In this document: piece by piece, positions 15,388-23,634 of the stretch | How the letters are laid out: the number at the start of each line of letters is the position of its first letter | Position numbering within the stretch: the first letter of the stretch is position 1 | Assembly: GCA_007133145.1 (NCBI GenBank) | Contig: SLNF01000257.1 | Coordinates: 1 to 26,514, forward strand | DNA length: 26,514 nt | DNA from: Nitriliruptorales bacterium | GTDB lineage: Bacteria; Actinomycetota; Nitriliruptoria; Euzebyales; Egibacteraceae | Direction: 5' to 3' | Position numbers and translations under genes: made by a program | Notes under the pieces: model-generated | Database searches by the model: none | What the model was told of the DNA's origin: nothing | The model's input: the letters and a program-made list of their open reading frames with translations, nothing else

Positions 15388-15521
15388 CCGCTGCGTCCGT
15401 GATTGGCGGATCGCGGCGTCTGTGCCGCGCGGATCCGCCACTCGCGTGGGGGACCGAGCCGCTGCGTCCGTGATTGGCGGATCGCGGCGTCTGTGCCGCG
15501 CGGATCCGCCACTCGCGTGGG
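15388..15521. repeat. Two identical 63-bp units, each folding as a long hairpin
   Basis: 15388-15450 and 15459-15521 are identical, separated by eight bases. Inside each unit TGGCGGATC and GATCCGCCA form a 9-bp stem, with an inner GCGGC/GCCGC stem. They start six bases after the stop codon of the fused membrane gene, so they may end its transcript. Perfect identity points to a recent duplication or to a dispersed REP-like family. Confidence 0.85.
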
Positions 15522-15601
15522 TGCACCTGGCCGATGGCCCTTGACAGCCCGGGCGGCGGTGGCAGGTTCACGGCAGGCCAACGGCGGACCCAGGGGCGAT
15601 C

Positions 15602-16639
15602 ATGCGCGCAGCGCGGCTCTCGGACCTCGACGACCTTGCCGTCGTCGACCTCCCCACCCCCCAGGCGGGGCCGGGCGAGCTCGTCCTGAAGGTCGGGGCG
15701 AACACGCTCTGCGGCACCGACGTGCGGATCCTCCGCGGCGAGAAGACGTCGAACGTCGTCCTGCCGGTCGTGCTCGGTCACGAGCTCTCCGGCACGGTCG
15801 CCGAGATCGGCGCGGGGGTGGAGGGCTACGACCTCGGCGGCCAGGTCGCGCTCATGCCGGGCGTACCGTGCCGCCGCTGCTGGCCCTGCACCCACGAGCG
15901 CGAGAACGCCTGCGCGCACCTGAGGATCGTGGGCTACGAGATCGACGGCGGCCTCGCGGAGTACGTGCGGGTGCCCGCCGCGTCGGTCGAAGCCGGTTGC
16001 GTCTTCACCGTCGACGAGCCCGTCGAGCCCGAGCGGCTCGCGCTCGCCGAGCCGCTCGCCTGCGTCGTCACCGGCCAGCGTCTCTCCCCGGTCACCGTCG
16101 GCGATACCGTCCTCATCATGGGCGCCGGGCCGATCGGTCTGCTGCACCTCCAGCTCGCCCTCGCCAAGGGCGCCCGCGCGGTCATCGTGAGCCAGGACGG
16201 CCGGGAACGGCAGGAGGCCGCCCGGCGCCTCGGTGCGACGGTCACCGTCGACCCCAAGACCGAGGACCTCGCCGCGGTCGTCGAGGAGGTCACCCGCGGC
16301 ATCGGCGTCGACACGACGATCATCGCCGCCGGCGTGCCTGCCCTCGTCGACGAGGCGCTCTCGCTCGCGCGCACCGGCGGCTACGTCAACGTCTTCGCGG
16401 GGCTCGCGGGCGCCGGCTGGGCCGAGCTTCGGGCCAACCTCGTGCACTACCGGGAGGTGTCGATCGTCGGGTCGTCGAACACCCGGCGGCGCGACTACCG
16501 CGTCGCCGTCGACCTCATCACGAGCGGGCGGATCGACACCGCCGCGCTGGTCACCCACCGCTTCGGCCTCGAGGACGTCGGCAGGGCGATCGACGCCGTC
16601 ATCGCGCGGGAGGGACTGAAGGTCGCCGTCGTGCCGTAG
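15602..16639 (+). CDS. Zinc-dependent medium-chain alcohol dehydrogenase
   Basis: 345 residues from ATG 15602. The catalytic zinc set is C37 (LCGTD), H60-E61 (GHELSG) and E150; the structural zinc is bound by C90, C93, C96 and C104 (CX2CX2CX7C). The NAD-binding GAGPIG is at 174-179. The family is the sorbitol/threonine dehydrogenase-like branch of MDR enzymes, which oxidise a secondary alcohol of a polyol to a ketose or ketone. The DhaK-type kinase gene begins 79 bp downstream on the same strand, which suggests a polyol pathway: oxidise to a ketotriose or ketotetrose, then phosphorylate. The substrate (glycerol, erythritol, threitol or sorbitol) cannot be decided here. Confidence 0.85.
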   Translation: MRAARLSDLDDLAVVDLPTPQAGPGELVLKVGANTLCGTDVRILRGEKTSNVVLPVVLGHELSGTVAEIGAGVEGYDLGGQVALMPGVPCRRCWPCTHERENACAHLRIVGYEIDGGLAEYVRVPAASVEAGCVFTVDEPVEPERLALAEPLACVVTGQRLSPVTVGDTVLIMGAGPIGLLHLQLALAKGARAVIVSQDGRERQEAARRLGATVTVDPKTEDLAAVVEEVTRGIGVDTTIIAAGVPALVDEALSLARTGGYVNVFAGLAGAGWAELRANLVHYREVSIVGSSNTRRRDYRVAVDLITSGRIDTAALVTHRFGLEDVGRAIDAVIAREGLKVAVVP

Positions 16640-16718
16640 CCACCGTGCGCGATGCGGCGGTGGAGGCCGAGGCGCGGCGACCCTGCAGGCAGGGACCACC
16701 AACGACAAGGAGCCGGGC

Positions 16719-17717
16719 ATGAAGAAGCTCATCAACGCCATCGACGATGTCGTCCGCGAGACCCTCGAAGGCGTGGCCGCAGCGCACCCCGAGCGTGTGC
16801 GCAAGCTCGACGACCACCACATCCTCGTGCGCGCCGACGGCCCGGTCCCGGGCAAGGTCGCCCTCATCAGCGGAGGCGGCGCCGGTCACGAGCCGGCCTT
16901 CTGGGGCGGCATCGGTGACGGCCTCATCGACGCGGCCGTGCAGGGCGAGGTGTTCACCTCCCCCACCCCCGACCAGATCCTCGCCTGCCTGCGCGCCGCC
17001 GACGCCGGGCAGGGCGTCATCCAGATCTACAACAACTACACCGGTGACGTCATGAACTTCGACCTCGCCGCCGAGGAGGCCGAGGCCGAGGGCATCCGCG
17101 TCGACACCCTCCTCGTCAACGACGACGTCAGCGTCGAGGACGGCCCGACCTCGGTTGGGCGTCGTGGCATCGCCGGCAACTTCTTCGTCCAGAAGGTCGC
17201 CGGAGCCGCCGCGGCGGAGGGCAAGAGCTTCGACGAGGTCCTCGCCGTCGGGCGCAAGGCCATCAGTGAGCTGCGCAGCATGGGCATGGCGCTCGCGCCC
17301 TGCACCGTGCCGGCCGCCGGCGAGCCGACCTTCGAGCTCGGCGAGGACGAGATGGAGATCGGCATGGGTCTGCACGGCGAGCCCGGCGTCTCCCGGCGCA
17401 AGCTCGAGCCCGCCGACGCCGTGGCGACCGAGCTCACGACCCGCGCGGCCGACGACCTGCCCCTCGTCGAGGGCGACACCGTCGCCGTGCTCATCAACTC
17501 CCTCGGCGCGACCCCGCCGATGGAGCTCTACATCCTCGCCCGCAAGGTCCTCGCCGTGCTCGCCGAGCGCGGCGTGTCGGTGCACCGCACCTACGCGATG
17601 GAGGCCGCGACCTCGATGGAGATGGCCGGCTGCTCGGTGTCGCTGTTCCGGCTCGACGACGAGCTCACCCGCCTGCTCGACGCCCCGGCCGACGCGATCG
17701 CCTTCACGCAGTGCTGA
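16719..17717 (+). CDS. dhaK: Dihydroxyacetone kinase, DhaK subunit
   Basis: 332 residues from ATG 16719 with AAGGAG seven bases upstream. The substrate motif SGGGAGHEPAF places H57, D110 lies in YTGDVMNF, and H219 in GMGLHGEPG corresponds to the histidine that binds dihydroxyacetone covalently as a hemiaminal. The length is that of a stand-alone DhaK (about 330-355), not of the ATP-dependent DhaK-DhaL fusion (about 570-580). In known systems DhaK needs DhaL to supply phosphate from ATP or from DhaM and the PTS. Neither is nearby: the next gene, murB, is convergent. DhaL may be elsewhere, or the protein may belong to a DhaK-like group acting on other short ketoses such as erythrulose. Confidence 0.88.
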   Translation: MKKLINAIDDVVRETLEGVAAAHPERVRKLDDHHILVRADGPVPGKVALISGGGAGHEPAFWGGIGDGLIDAAVQGEVFTSPTPDQILACLRAADAGQGVIQIYNNYTGDVMNFDLAAEEAEAEGIRVDTLLVNDDVSVEDGPTSVGRRGIAGNFFVQKVAGAAAAEGKSFDEVLAVGRKAISELRSMGMALAPCTVPAAGEPTFELGEDEMEIGMGLHGEPGVSRRKLEPADAVATELTTRAADDLPLVEGDTVAVLINSLGATPPMELYILARKVLAVLAERGVSVHRTYAMEAATSMEMAGCSVSLFRLDDELTRLLDAPADAIAFTQC

Positions 17718-17719
17718 CG

Positions 17720-17733
17720 GCCACCTGAGTGGC
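17720..17733. terminator. Short hairpin between convergent dhaK and murB
   Basis: GCCAC (17720-17724), loop CTGA, GTGGC (17729-17733) begins two bases after the dhaK stop codon, in the 39-bp gap before the end of murB. It could serve both strands. The stem is only 5 bp and there is no U-tract. Confidence 0.3.
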
Positions 17734-17756
17734 GGGGCCGGCCGCGGGGGCACGCC

Positions 17757-18917
17757 TCAGTGCGTGCTCTCGCGCGCCCACGCCGGCGTCGCGGCACCGC
17801 CAGGGGTGTAGGGCGCCCGAGCGGCGAAGGCCTCGGGGTCGAAGGGGCGGAACGCCCCGAGGAAGCGCGGCTCCGCTCGCAGCTCCACCCCGAGGCGGCG
17901 ACGGACGGTCTCCGTGATGTGCGCGGCGACGTCGGCGACCTCCTGCGCACGCGCCCCGCCGTGGTTGACGAGCGCGAGCACGTGACGCGGTGAAAGCCCG
18001 ACCCGACCCCAGCGGTCGCCGTTGCCGAACCCCGCAGCGAGCAGGATGAGCGCCGCAGGCACCTTCACGGTCTCGGCCGCCCCAGCCGAGTACCAGGCGA
18101 AGAGGCGCTCGCCGGCGCCGGCCCCGCGCACCCCGTCGACGAGCTTGACGGCGCGCGCCCGCGGTAGCCAGGGACTCATGAAGAACGACCCGGCGCTACG
18201 CGAGAGCGGATCGTCGGGGTCCCAGACCATCGACTTCGCGCGGCGTACCGCGAGCACGGCTTGGCGCCGGGCGGCGAGGTCGTCGGGCTCACCACCGTGC
18301 TCGGCGAAGTGCCGCTCGAGGTCGCGGTAGGAGAGCGGTCCGTCGGGCTCGGAACGCAGGGCGAGGGTGACCTCGACGATGCCGAAGCGGTCGCGCCAGT
18401 CGCGCTTGAAGCGACTGTCGCGGTAGCCGAAGGCGCAGGCCTGCCCGTCGAGGGTCACGAGCTCGCCCCGGTCACAGTCGAGGGCGGTCAGCGCGACGAA
18501 GGTCTCGTCGAGCGCCTGGCCGTAGGCGCCGATGTTCTGCACCGGCGCGGCACCGACCGTGCCTGGGATGCCGCTGAGCAGCTCGATGCCGGCCAGGCCG
18601 GCGTCGACGCTCCAGGCCACGAGGTCGTCCCAGCGCATCCCGCCGCCGGCCCGCACGAGGGTCGCACCGTCCTGCGGGGTGACGTCCTCGACGCCGCCGC
18701 CGGAGAGCACGACGGTCACGCCGCGCAGGCCCTCGTCGGAGATCACGACGTTGCTACCGTGCCCGAGGAGGTGCAGGACGCCGTCGTGCTCGTCGCGGGC
18801 GAGGGTCACGGCCGCGGCGAGCGTCGTCGCGTCGTCTGCGACGACGAGGAGGTCGGCGGGCCCGCCCACCTCGAGGGTGGTCCGGGGCGCGAGCGGGGCG
18901 TGGGGCTGGAGGTGCAC
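17757..18917 (-). CDS. murB: UDP-N-acetylenolpyruvoylglucosamine reductase (MurB)
   Basis: 386 residues from GTG 18917, the only sensible start, since upstream codons in this frame are poor coding; GAGGAG lies close to the GTG with only two bases between. It reduces UDP-GlcNAc-enolpyruvate to UDP-MurNAc with FAD and NADPH in the cytoplasm. FAD-binding motifs TTLEVGGPAD near residues 11-20 and GHGSNVV, a GIPGTVGAAPVQNIGAYGQ segment, and the catalytic serine in SAGSFF are present, with NHGGA near the C-terminus. There is no cell-wall gene beside it. The size is like that of actinobacterial MurB (about 350-390). Confidence 0.92.
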   Translation of the reverse strand: MHLQPHAPLAPRTTLEVGGPADLLVVADDATTLAAAVTLARDEHDGVLHLLGHGSNVVISDEGLRGVTVVLSGGGVEDVTPQDGATLVRAGGGMRWDDLVAWSVDAGLAGIELLSGIPGTVGAAPVQNIGAYGQALDETFVALTALDCDRGELVTLDGQACAFGYRDSRFKRDWRDRFGIVEVTLALRSEPDGPLSYRDLERHFAEHGGEPDDLAARRQAVLAVRRAKSMVWDPDDPLSRSAGSFFMSPWLPRARAVKLVDGVRGAGAGERLFAWYSAGAAETVKVPAALILLAAGFGNGDRWGRVGLSPRHVLALVNHGGARAQEVADVAAHITETVRRRLGVELRAEPRFLGAFRPFDPEAFAARAPYTPGGAATPAWARESTH

Positions 18918-19050
18918 GGCTCCTCGACGGCGGGTCGGCGTCGGTCGCCCACAGGACGGCCGCCGATCGGGCGCCTCGCGAGGGTTGACCCGCCGCGCGA
19001 CGCTGGGTGCGATCCTAGCGGCGCGGGGACGACCGGCGATCGAGGGGCAC

Positions 19051-19560
19051 ATGCACGACGGGGAGAGCGCATCCGGGGGCGGGCTCGACGGGGCACAGCG
19101 GCGGCTGCTCGGCGCCCTCGCCGATGCCGGGGTGCACTTCGTGCTCATCGGCGGCAGTGCCGCCCGCCTTCGCGGGGCGACCCGCGTCACCGACGACGTC
19201 GACATCGCCCCCGGTGGGGGCGGCGCCAACCTTTCCCGGCTCGGCGCCGCGCTCGAGGCCGTCGACGCGCGGTGGGCGGGGGGCCAGGGACCCGCCGACG
19301 GGGCGGCGATCGACGCCGAGTTGCTCACCAGCCGCCAAGTCGTGAGCTTCCTGACCTGCCACGGCGAGCTCGACGTCGTCTGGGATCCCCCCGGCTCCTC
19401 GGGTTACGGGTGGCTCGCCTCGAAGGCCGGGCCCGTCGAGATCGACGGCCGGGAGATCGCCGTCGCCGGGCGGGAGGCGCTCATCGCGATGAAGCGCGCC
19501 ACCGACCGGGACAAGGACCGGCCGGTCGTCGCGGAGCTCGAGCGCGAGTCGCGCGGCTGA
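19051..19560 (+). CDS. Small nucleotidyltransferase-fold protein
   Basis: 169 residues from ATG 19051, preceded by GAGGGG six bases before. The motif VLIGGSAARLRG (about residues 31-42) followed by TDDVDI (D49 and D51) is the GG[S/T] plus D-x-D pair of Pol-beta-type nucleotidyltransferases. The later AVAGREALIAMKRATDRDKDR is the pattern seen in AbiEii/MNT-like and related toxin-type or repair-type transferases. It stands alone: its neighbours murB (divergent) and thioredoxin (convergent) are housekeeping genes, and no antitoxin partner is visible. The function is open; it could be a toxin of a system whose partner is elsewhere, or a tRNA or drug-modifying enzyme. Confidence 0.7.
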   Translation: MHDGESASGGGLDGAQRRLLGALADAGVHFVLIGGSAARLRGATRVTDDVDIAPGGGGANLSRLGAALEAVDARWAGGQGPADGAAIDAELLTSRQVVSFLTCHGELDVVWDPPGSSGYGWLASKAGPVEIDGREIAVAGREALIAMKRATDRDKDRPVVAELERESRG

Positions 19561-19596
19561 GGCCGCGTCGTCGGGCCCGCTCTGGGCGTCGCGGCG

Positions 19597-19983
19597 CTAC
19601 TGCGGTGCCCCGCCGTCGCGGGAGGCCTCCTGCTCGGCGATCTCGGCGTGGATCTCGTCCATGTCGAGGTCGCGGATCTGCTGGAGCAGGTCGTCGATGC
19701 CCTCGCCGGCGATCACGCCAGGCTCCTTGTAGAGCACGACGCCCTCGCGGATGGCCACGAGCGTGGGGATCGACTGGATGCCGAGCTGGCCGGTGAGCTC
19801 GGGGTTGGCCTCGGCGTCGATCTTGCCGAAGGTCACGTCGTCGTGCCGCTCGCTCGCCTCCTCGTAGATGGGCGCGAACTGGTGGCAGGGAGCGCACCAG
19901 TCTGCCCAGAAGTCGAGAAGGAGGATGCTGCCCTCCTCCACGTGCTCCTGGAGCTCGTCGACGGTCATCGGCACGGTCGCCAT
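19597..19983 (-). CDS. Thioredoxin
   Basis: 128 residues from ATG 19983, with GAGAGGTG about six bases upstream. The active site WCAPC has C30 and C33, and the cis-proline is P73 in SIPT. The fold matches thioredoxin from residue 1 to about 105; an acidic helix-like tail of about 20 residues follows. There is no signal peptide, so it acts in the cytoplasm, reducing disulfides with electrons from thioredoxin reductase, which is not in this window. An unusually long 10-bp hairpin lies 24 bases upstream in its likely leader. Confidence 0.88.
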   Translation of the reverse strand: MATVPMTVDELQEHVEEGSILLLDFWADWCAPCHQFAPIYEEASERHDDVTFGKIDAEANPELTGQLGIQSIPTLVAIREGVVLYKEPGVIAGEGIDDLLQQIRDLDMDEIHAEIAEQEASRDGGAPQ

Positions 19984-20006
19984 GCGGGACACCTCTCATC
20001 GGCTGC

Positions 20007-20031
20007 GGGCCGGCGTCAGGAACGCCGGCCC
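20007..20031. terminator. Perfect 10-bp hairpin upstream of thioredoxin
   Basis: GGGCCGGCGT (20007-20016), loop CAGGA, ACGCCGGCCC (20022-20031). It lies 24 bp before the thioredoxin ATG, read on the minus strand, where it could be a leader structure. It could also be a barrier against read-through from the plus strand. The rest of the 338-bp gap from 19984 to 20321 holds the candidate promoter below and nothing else that I recognise. Confidence 0.4.
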
Positions 20032-20173
20032 TTCACGCTTCCCCGGACGCCGCGAGGCCATGCACCTCCGGGTCGAGCGACTGCCGGCGATGTCGTACCG
20101 GGGCGACGAGCAGGTCTCACAGGATGCTGCAATGTTCGCACAGGTTCACACGAATGAACTGGCACGATGGCTC

Positions 20174-20203
20174 TTGCCTACGATGGCAGTCGTGCGGTAT
20201 CTT
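20174..20203 (+). promoter_or_regulatory. Candidate promoter of the sugar transport / gal operon
   Basis: TTGCCT (20174-20179) and TATCTT (20198-20203) are 18 bp apart and lie about 120 bp before the binding-protein ATG. Just upstream is an inverted repeat GTTCA (20144-20148) and TGAAC (20155-20159), with a third related GTTCG at 20134-20138. Such short repeats could be operators for the DeoR-family regulator encoded in this operon. Confidence 0.35.
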
Positions 20204-20321
20204 CATCGCCTATAGCAGGTAATCTCGCCGCGCTGCTCGTCACCGCAGCAGAACGTCGAGGCAAACGCATCCGAACATCAAGCGGTGGAAACGCCCGCGG
20301 ATGCGGGCAAGGAGAGAGCTG

Positions 20322-21686
20322 ATGCGCAAGAGCTTGCTCGCACTCTTCGGAGTGCTCGTCCTGCTCATGGCCGCGTGCGCCGACGACACGGCCGAGGACC
20401 CCATTGCCGACCTCGAGGACGAGGACGCCGACGAGGTCGTGGAGGACGACGACGACGAGGTCGACGAGGACGCCATCGACCCCGAGGACCCCGACACGAT
20501 CCCCGACGACGCCGTCGAGATCTTCAGTTGGTGGACCGGCGCCGGTGAGGAGGCGGGCCTGCTCGCCCTCATCGACATCTTCGAGGAGCGCCACCCCGAG
20601 TACGAGGTCGTCAACTCCGCGGTCGCCGGTGGCGCCGGCACCGACGCCCAGGCCGTGCTCACGAGCCGCATGCAGGCCGGGGACCCGCCCGGGACCTTCC
20701 AGATCCACGCCGGGCGCGCCCTGCTCGACCAGTGGGTCGCCGCCGATGCGATGGAGCCGCTGAACTTCCTCTACGACGAGGAGGACTGGTGGGACGTCTT
20801 CCCCGAGACCCTGCTCGAGCTCACGACCGACGAGGAGGGCAACATCTACTCGGTGCCGGTCAACGTGCACCGCTCGAACGTGGTGTTCACGAACGTCGCC
20901 GCGTTCGAGGACAACGGGCTCGAGCCGCCGGAGACCTTCGAGGACTTCGTCGCCGTCGCCGACGAGCTCGAGGCCGCCGGGGTCACCCCGCTCGCGCTCG
21001 GTGACAACGAGAGCTGGACGCTGCTGCACACCTGGGAGACCGTCCTGCTCGGGGCGACCGGACCGGACCTCTACCGCGACCTCTTCGCCGGCGACGCCGA
21101 CTGGGAGAGCCCGGAGGTCGTCGAGTCCTTCGAGCGGCTCGACACGATGCTCGGCTACATCAACGACGACCACGCGGCCCGCAACTGGCAGGACGCCGCC
21201 CAGCTTGTTGCCGAGGGCGACGCCGCGATGAACATCATGGGCGACTGGGCCGCCGGCTACTTCGCCACCGACCTCGAGCTCGAGCCGGAGGTCGAGTTCG
21301 GCTGGGTGCCGACGCCCGACACCGGTGGGCACTTCATCACCGTCGTCGACACCTTCGGCCTGCCAGAGGGCGCGCCGAACCGTGAGGGCACGATCGACTG
21401 GCTGCGCGTGCTCGGCTCGGTCGAGGGCCAGGAGGTCTTCAACCCGCTGAAGGGCTCGATCGCGGCACGCACCGACGCCGACGTCGGCGTCTTCAACGAG
21501 TACGGCCAGAGCACCTTTGAGGACTTCCAGGACGATGTCCTCGTCCCGTCGCTCGCGCACAACAGCGCGGCGCCGCCGAACTTCACCGAGGAGTCCATGA
21601 CCGTCGTCGTGGAGTTCATGTCCCGCCGTGACGTCGACGCGGCCGTCGGCGCCCTCCAGCAGGCGTCGGAGGACTACCTGCAGTAG
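20322..21686 (+). CDS. Sugar ABC transporter binding lipoprotein
   Basis: 454 residues from ATG 20322 with AAGGAGAG about five bases upstream. A signal peptide ends in lipobox LMAAC, with C19 lipidated. Residues 21-64 form a very acidic linker of Asp and Glu. The binding domain then begins IFSWWTGAGEEAGLLALIDIFEERHP, followed by GTFQIHAGRALLDQWV and YSVPVNVHRSNVVF, the pattern of family 1 sugar-binding proteins (glucose/mannose and oligosaccharide type, CUT1). Two permeases, a DeoR regulator and galT-galK follow on the same strand, so galactose or a galactoside is the likely ligand. The acidic linker may help extend the domain through the wall or reflect salt adaptation. Confidence 0.87.
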   Translation: MRKSLLALFGVLVLLMAACADDTAEDPIADLEDEDADEVVEDDDDEVDEDAIDPEDPDTIPDDAVEIFSWWTGAGEEAGLLALIDIFEERHPEYEVVNSAVAGGAGTDAQAVLTSRMQAGDPPGTFQIHAGRALLDQWVAADAMEPLNFLYDEEDWWDVFPETLLELTTDEEGNIYSVPVNVHRSNVVFTNVAAFEDNGLEPPETFEDFVAVADELEAAGVTPLALGDNESWTLLHTWETVLLGATGPDLYRDLFAGDADWESPEVVESFERLDTMLGYINDDHAARNWQDAAQLVAEGDAAMNIMGDWAAGYFATDLELEPEVEFGWVPTPDTGGHFITVVDTFGLPEGAPNREGTIDWLRVLGSVEGQEVFNPLKGSIAARTDADVGVFNEYGQSTFEDFQDDVLVPSLAHNSAAPPNFTEESMTVVVEFMSRRDVDAAVGALQQASEDYLQ

Positions 21687-21738
21687 GTCACACCCGCGGC
21701 TGCCGGCCGGCCCTGCCTGGTCGGTCGGCGGCCGCGTC

Positions 21739-21755
21739 CGGCACTGCCGGTGCCG
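21739..21755 (+). terminator. Attenuator-like hairpin between binding protein and permease
   Basis: CGGCAC (21739-21744), loop TGCCG, GTGCCG (21750-21755) lies in the 120-bp gap between binding-protein and first permease genes. Such hairpins often let the binding protein be made in excess over the permeases. The stem is only 6 bp. Confidence 0.35.
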
Positions 21756-21806
21756 CCCCGCCCTCCGGGGGGTCGCGGTGCCCGGCGCGATGAGGAGGCG
21801 TCTAGG

Positions 21807-22820
21807 GTGAGCGTCGAGGCGATGCCCCAGCCGATCGAGGGCTACGAGGAGTCCGCGCTCGAGCGCGCCCCCGTGGGCCGTAAGCGGCACCGGATCCCCC
21901 GTGGTGTCGAGCGGGCGATGCCCCTCCTGCTCCTGCTGCCCTCGGTCATCGCCATCGGCGTGTTCGTCTACGGCTTCATCGCCTGGACCGGTTGGGTGTC
22001 GGTGAGCAACTGGACGACCTTCGTCCAGGACATGAGCTTCCGCGGCTTCACCGAGTACACCCGGCTGCTCAGCGACTTCCGCTTCCTCTCGGGGCTGCGC
22101 AACGTCATCGTCTTCACGATCCTCTTCGTGGGGATGTGCGCGCTCGTCGGCCTGCTCCTCGCGATCCTCCTCGACCGGCAGCCCTGGGGGCAGCCGATCT
22201 GGCGCAACCTCTTCCTCTTCCCCCTCGCGATCTCCTTCGTCGTCACCGGCGTGGTCTGGCAGTGGCTGCTCAACCCCAGCGCCGGCGTGAACATCCTCCT
22301 CGACCAGCTCGGCGTCGAGTCCCTGCCGATGTGGTACGTGAGCACCGAGATCATCCCCGGATGGCAGTGGGGTCAGATCGAGGTCGCGATCCCCATCGCG
22401 CTCGTCGCCGTCGTCCTCGCCGCGGGCTGGCAGATGTCGGGCTTCGCGATGGCGATCTACCTCGCCGGTCTGCAAGGGGTCAGCGAGGACCTGCGTGAGG
22501 CCGCGCGGGTCGACGGCGCGACCGAGCTCGAGATCTACCGGCGGGTGATCCTGCCGCTGCTGCGGCCGATGACGATCACGATCGTCATCGTGCTCGGGCA
22601 CATCTCACTGAAGACCTTCGACCTCATCTTCGTCATGACCGGCTCGGGCACCGGCTACGTCACCGACGTCCCCGCGGTCTACATGTACGAGGCGACGTTC
22701 CGCGCGAACCAGTTCGCGCGCGGCGCGGCGATCTCGGTGGTCCTGCTCGTGCTCGTCATCGCGCTCATGGCCCCCGCGGTCTGGGCCCGCAACAAGAGCG
22801 AGGAGGGCGCTCGTGAATAG
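21807..22820 (+). CDS. Sugar ABC transporter permease 1 (MalF-like)
   Basis: 337 residues from GTG 21807, chosen because AGGAGG lies about nine bases upstream. A cytoplasmic N-terminus of about 35 residues is followed by six predicted membrane segments. The EAA loop that docks on the ATPase reads LREAARVDGATELEIYRRVILPLLRP. The pattern is that of the MalF-like half of CUT1 importers. Its stop codon overlaps the start of the partner permease by 8 bp. Confidence 0.88.
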   Translation: MSVEAMPQPIEGYEESALERAPVGRKRHRIPRGVERAMPLLLLLPSVIAIGVFVYGFIAWTGWVSVSNWTTFVQDMSFRGFTEYTRLLSDFRFLSGLRNVIVFTILFVGMCALVGLLLAILLDRQPWGQPIWRNLFLFPLAISFVVTGVVWQWLLNPSAGVNILLDQLGVESLPMWYVSTEIIPGWQWGQIEVAIPIALVAVVLAAGWQMSGFAMAIYLAGLQGVSEDLREAARVDGATELEIYRRVILPLLRPMTITIVIVLGHISLKTFDLIFVMTGSGTGYVTDVPAVYMYEATFRANQFARGAAISVVLLVLVIALMAPAVWARNKSEEGARE

Positions 22821-23634
22821 CCGAGTCGTCACCCGCATCCCGCTCTACGGCCTGCTCGCCCTCTTCGGCGCGGCGATGCTCGTGCCGCTCTACCTCATGG
22901 TCATCACGAGCCTCAAGCCGCCGGCCGAGGCGCTCATCAGCCGCATGTGGATGCTGCCGAGCGAGCTCTCCTTCGCCGCCTGGGACTCGGCCTGGACGAC
23001 GCTACGGCCCTACCTCGTCAACAGCTTCACCCTCGCGATCCCCGCGACGTTGCTGTCGGCCTTCGTGGGGTCGGTCAACGGCTACGTCTTCAGCCGCTGG
23101 CGCTTCCGCGGCTCGGAGTACGTCTTCAACTTCCTGTTGCTCGGGATGTTCATCCCCTACCAGATCGTCCTCATCCCGCTCGTCGTGACGCTCCAGAGCA
23201 TCGGCCTCTACAACTCCATCGCCGGGCTCGTCATCACCCACGTCATCTACGGGATCCCGATCACGACGCTGATCTTCCGCAACTTCTACGCCCGCATCCC
23301 CTCCGACGTCATCGAGGCCGCCGAGGTCGACGGGGCAGGCTTCCTCGGCGTCTACCGCCGCGTCGCGCTGCCGCTCTCGCTGCCGGGCTTCGTCGTCGTC
23401 GGGATCTGGCAGTTCACGCAGATCTGGAACGAGTTCCTCTGGGCGGTGACGATCACGAGCGCGGGCCAGCGTCCGGTCATGGTCGCCCTGCAGAACCTCT
23501 CGGGCAGCCAGATCGTCGAGTGGAACGTCCAGATGGCCGCGGCGCTGCAGGCCGCCCTGCCGACGCTCATCGTCTACGTCCTGCTCGGCCGCTACTTCGT
23601 CCGGGGGCTGCTCGCGGGCGCGGTCAAGGAATGA
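22813..23634 (+). CDS. Sugar ABC transporter permease 2 (MalG-like)
   Basis: 273 residues from GTG 22813, with GAGGAGGGC just before. There are six predicted membrane segments and the EAA loop VIEAAEVDGAGFLGVYRRVALPLSLP; the C-terminus is short, typical of MalG-type partners. It overlaps permease 1 by 8 bp and the DeoR gene by an ATGA. No ATPase follows. CUT1 systems in actinobacteria often share one multi-system ATPase (MsiK/UgpC type) from another locus. Confidence 0.88.
   Translation: MNSRVVTRIPLYGLLALFGAAMLVPLYLMVITSLKPPAEALISRMWMLPSELSFAAWDSAWTTLRPYLVNSFTLAIPATLLSAFVGSVNGYVFSRWRFRGSEYVFNFLLLGMFIPYQIVLIPLVVTLQSIGLYNSIAGLVITHVIYGIPITTLIFRNFYARIPSDVIEAAEVDGAGFLGVYRRVALPLSLPGFVVVGIWQFTQIWNEFLWAVTITSAGQRPVMVALQNLSGSQIVEWNVQMAAALQAALPTLIVYVLLGRYFVRGLLAGAVKE

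Noticed and set aside
15020..16867. Minus-strand open frame of about 615 codons
   Set aside because: It crosses the 63-bp repeat and runs antisense to the alcohol dehydrogenase and part of dhaK; the composition is that of a shadow frame.
18918..19328. N-terminal extension of MurB
   Set aside because: The frame is open but the residues are unlike MurB and overlap the divergent nucleotidyltransferase gene; GTG 18917 gives the normal MurB N-terminus.
20178..22601. Long minus-strand open frame of about 807 codons
   Set aside because: It runs antisense to the sugar-binding protein and permease genes and its product is low-complexity Asp, Arg, Gly and Val typical of an antisense shadow in GC-rich DNA.
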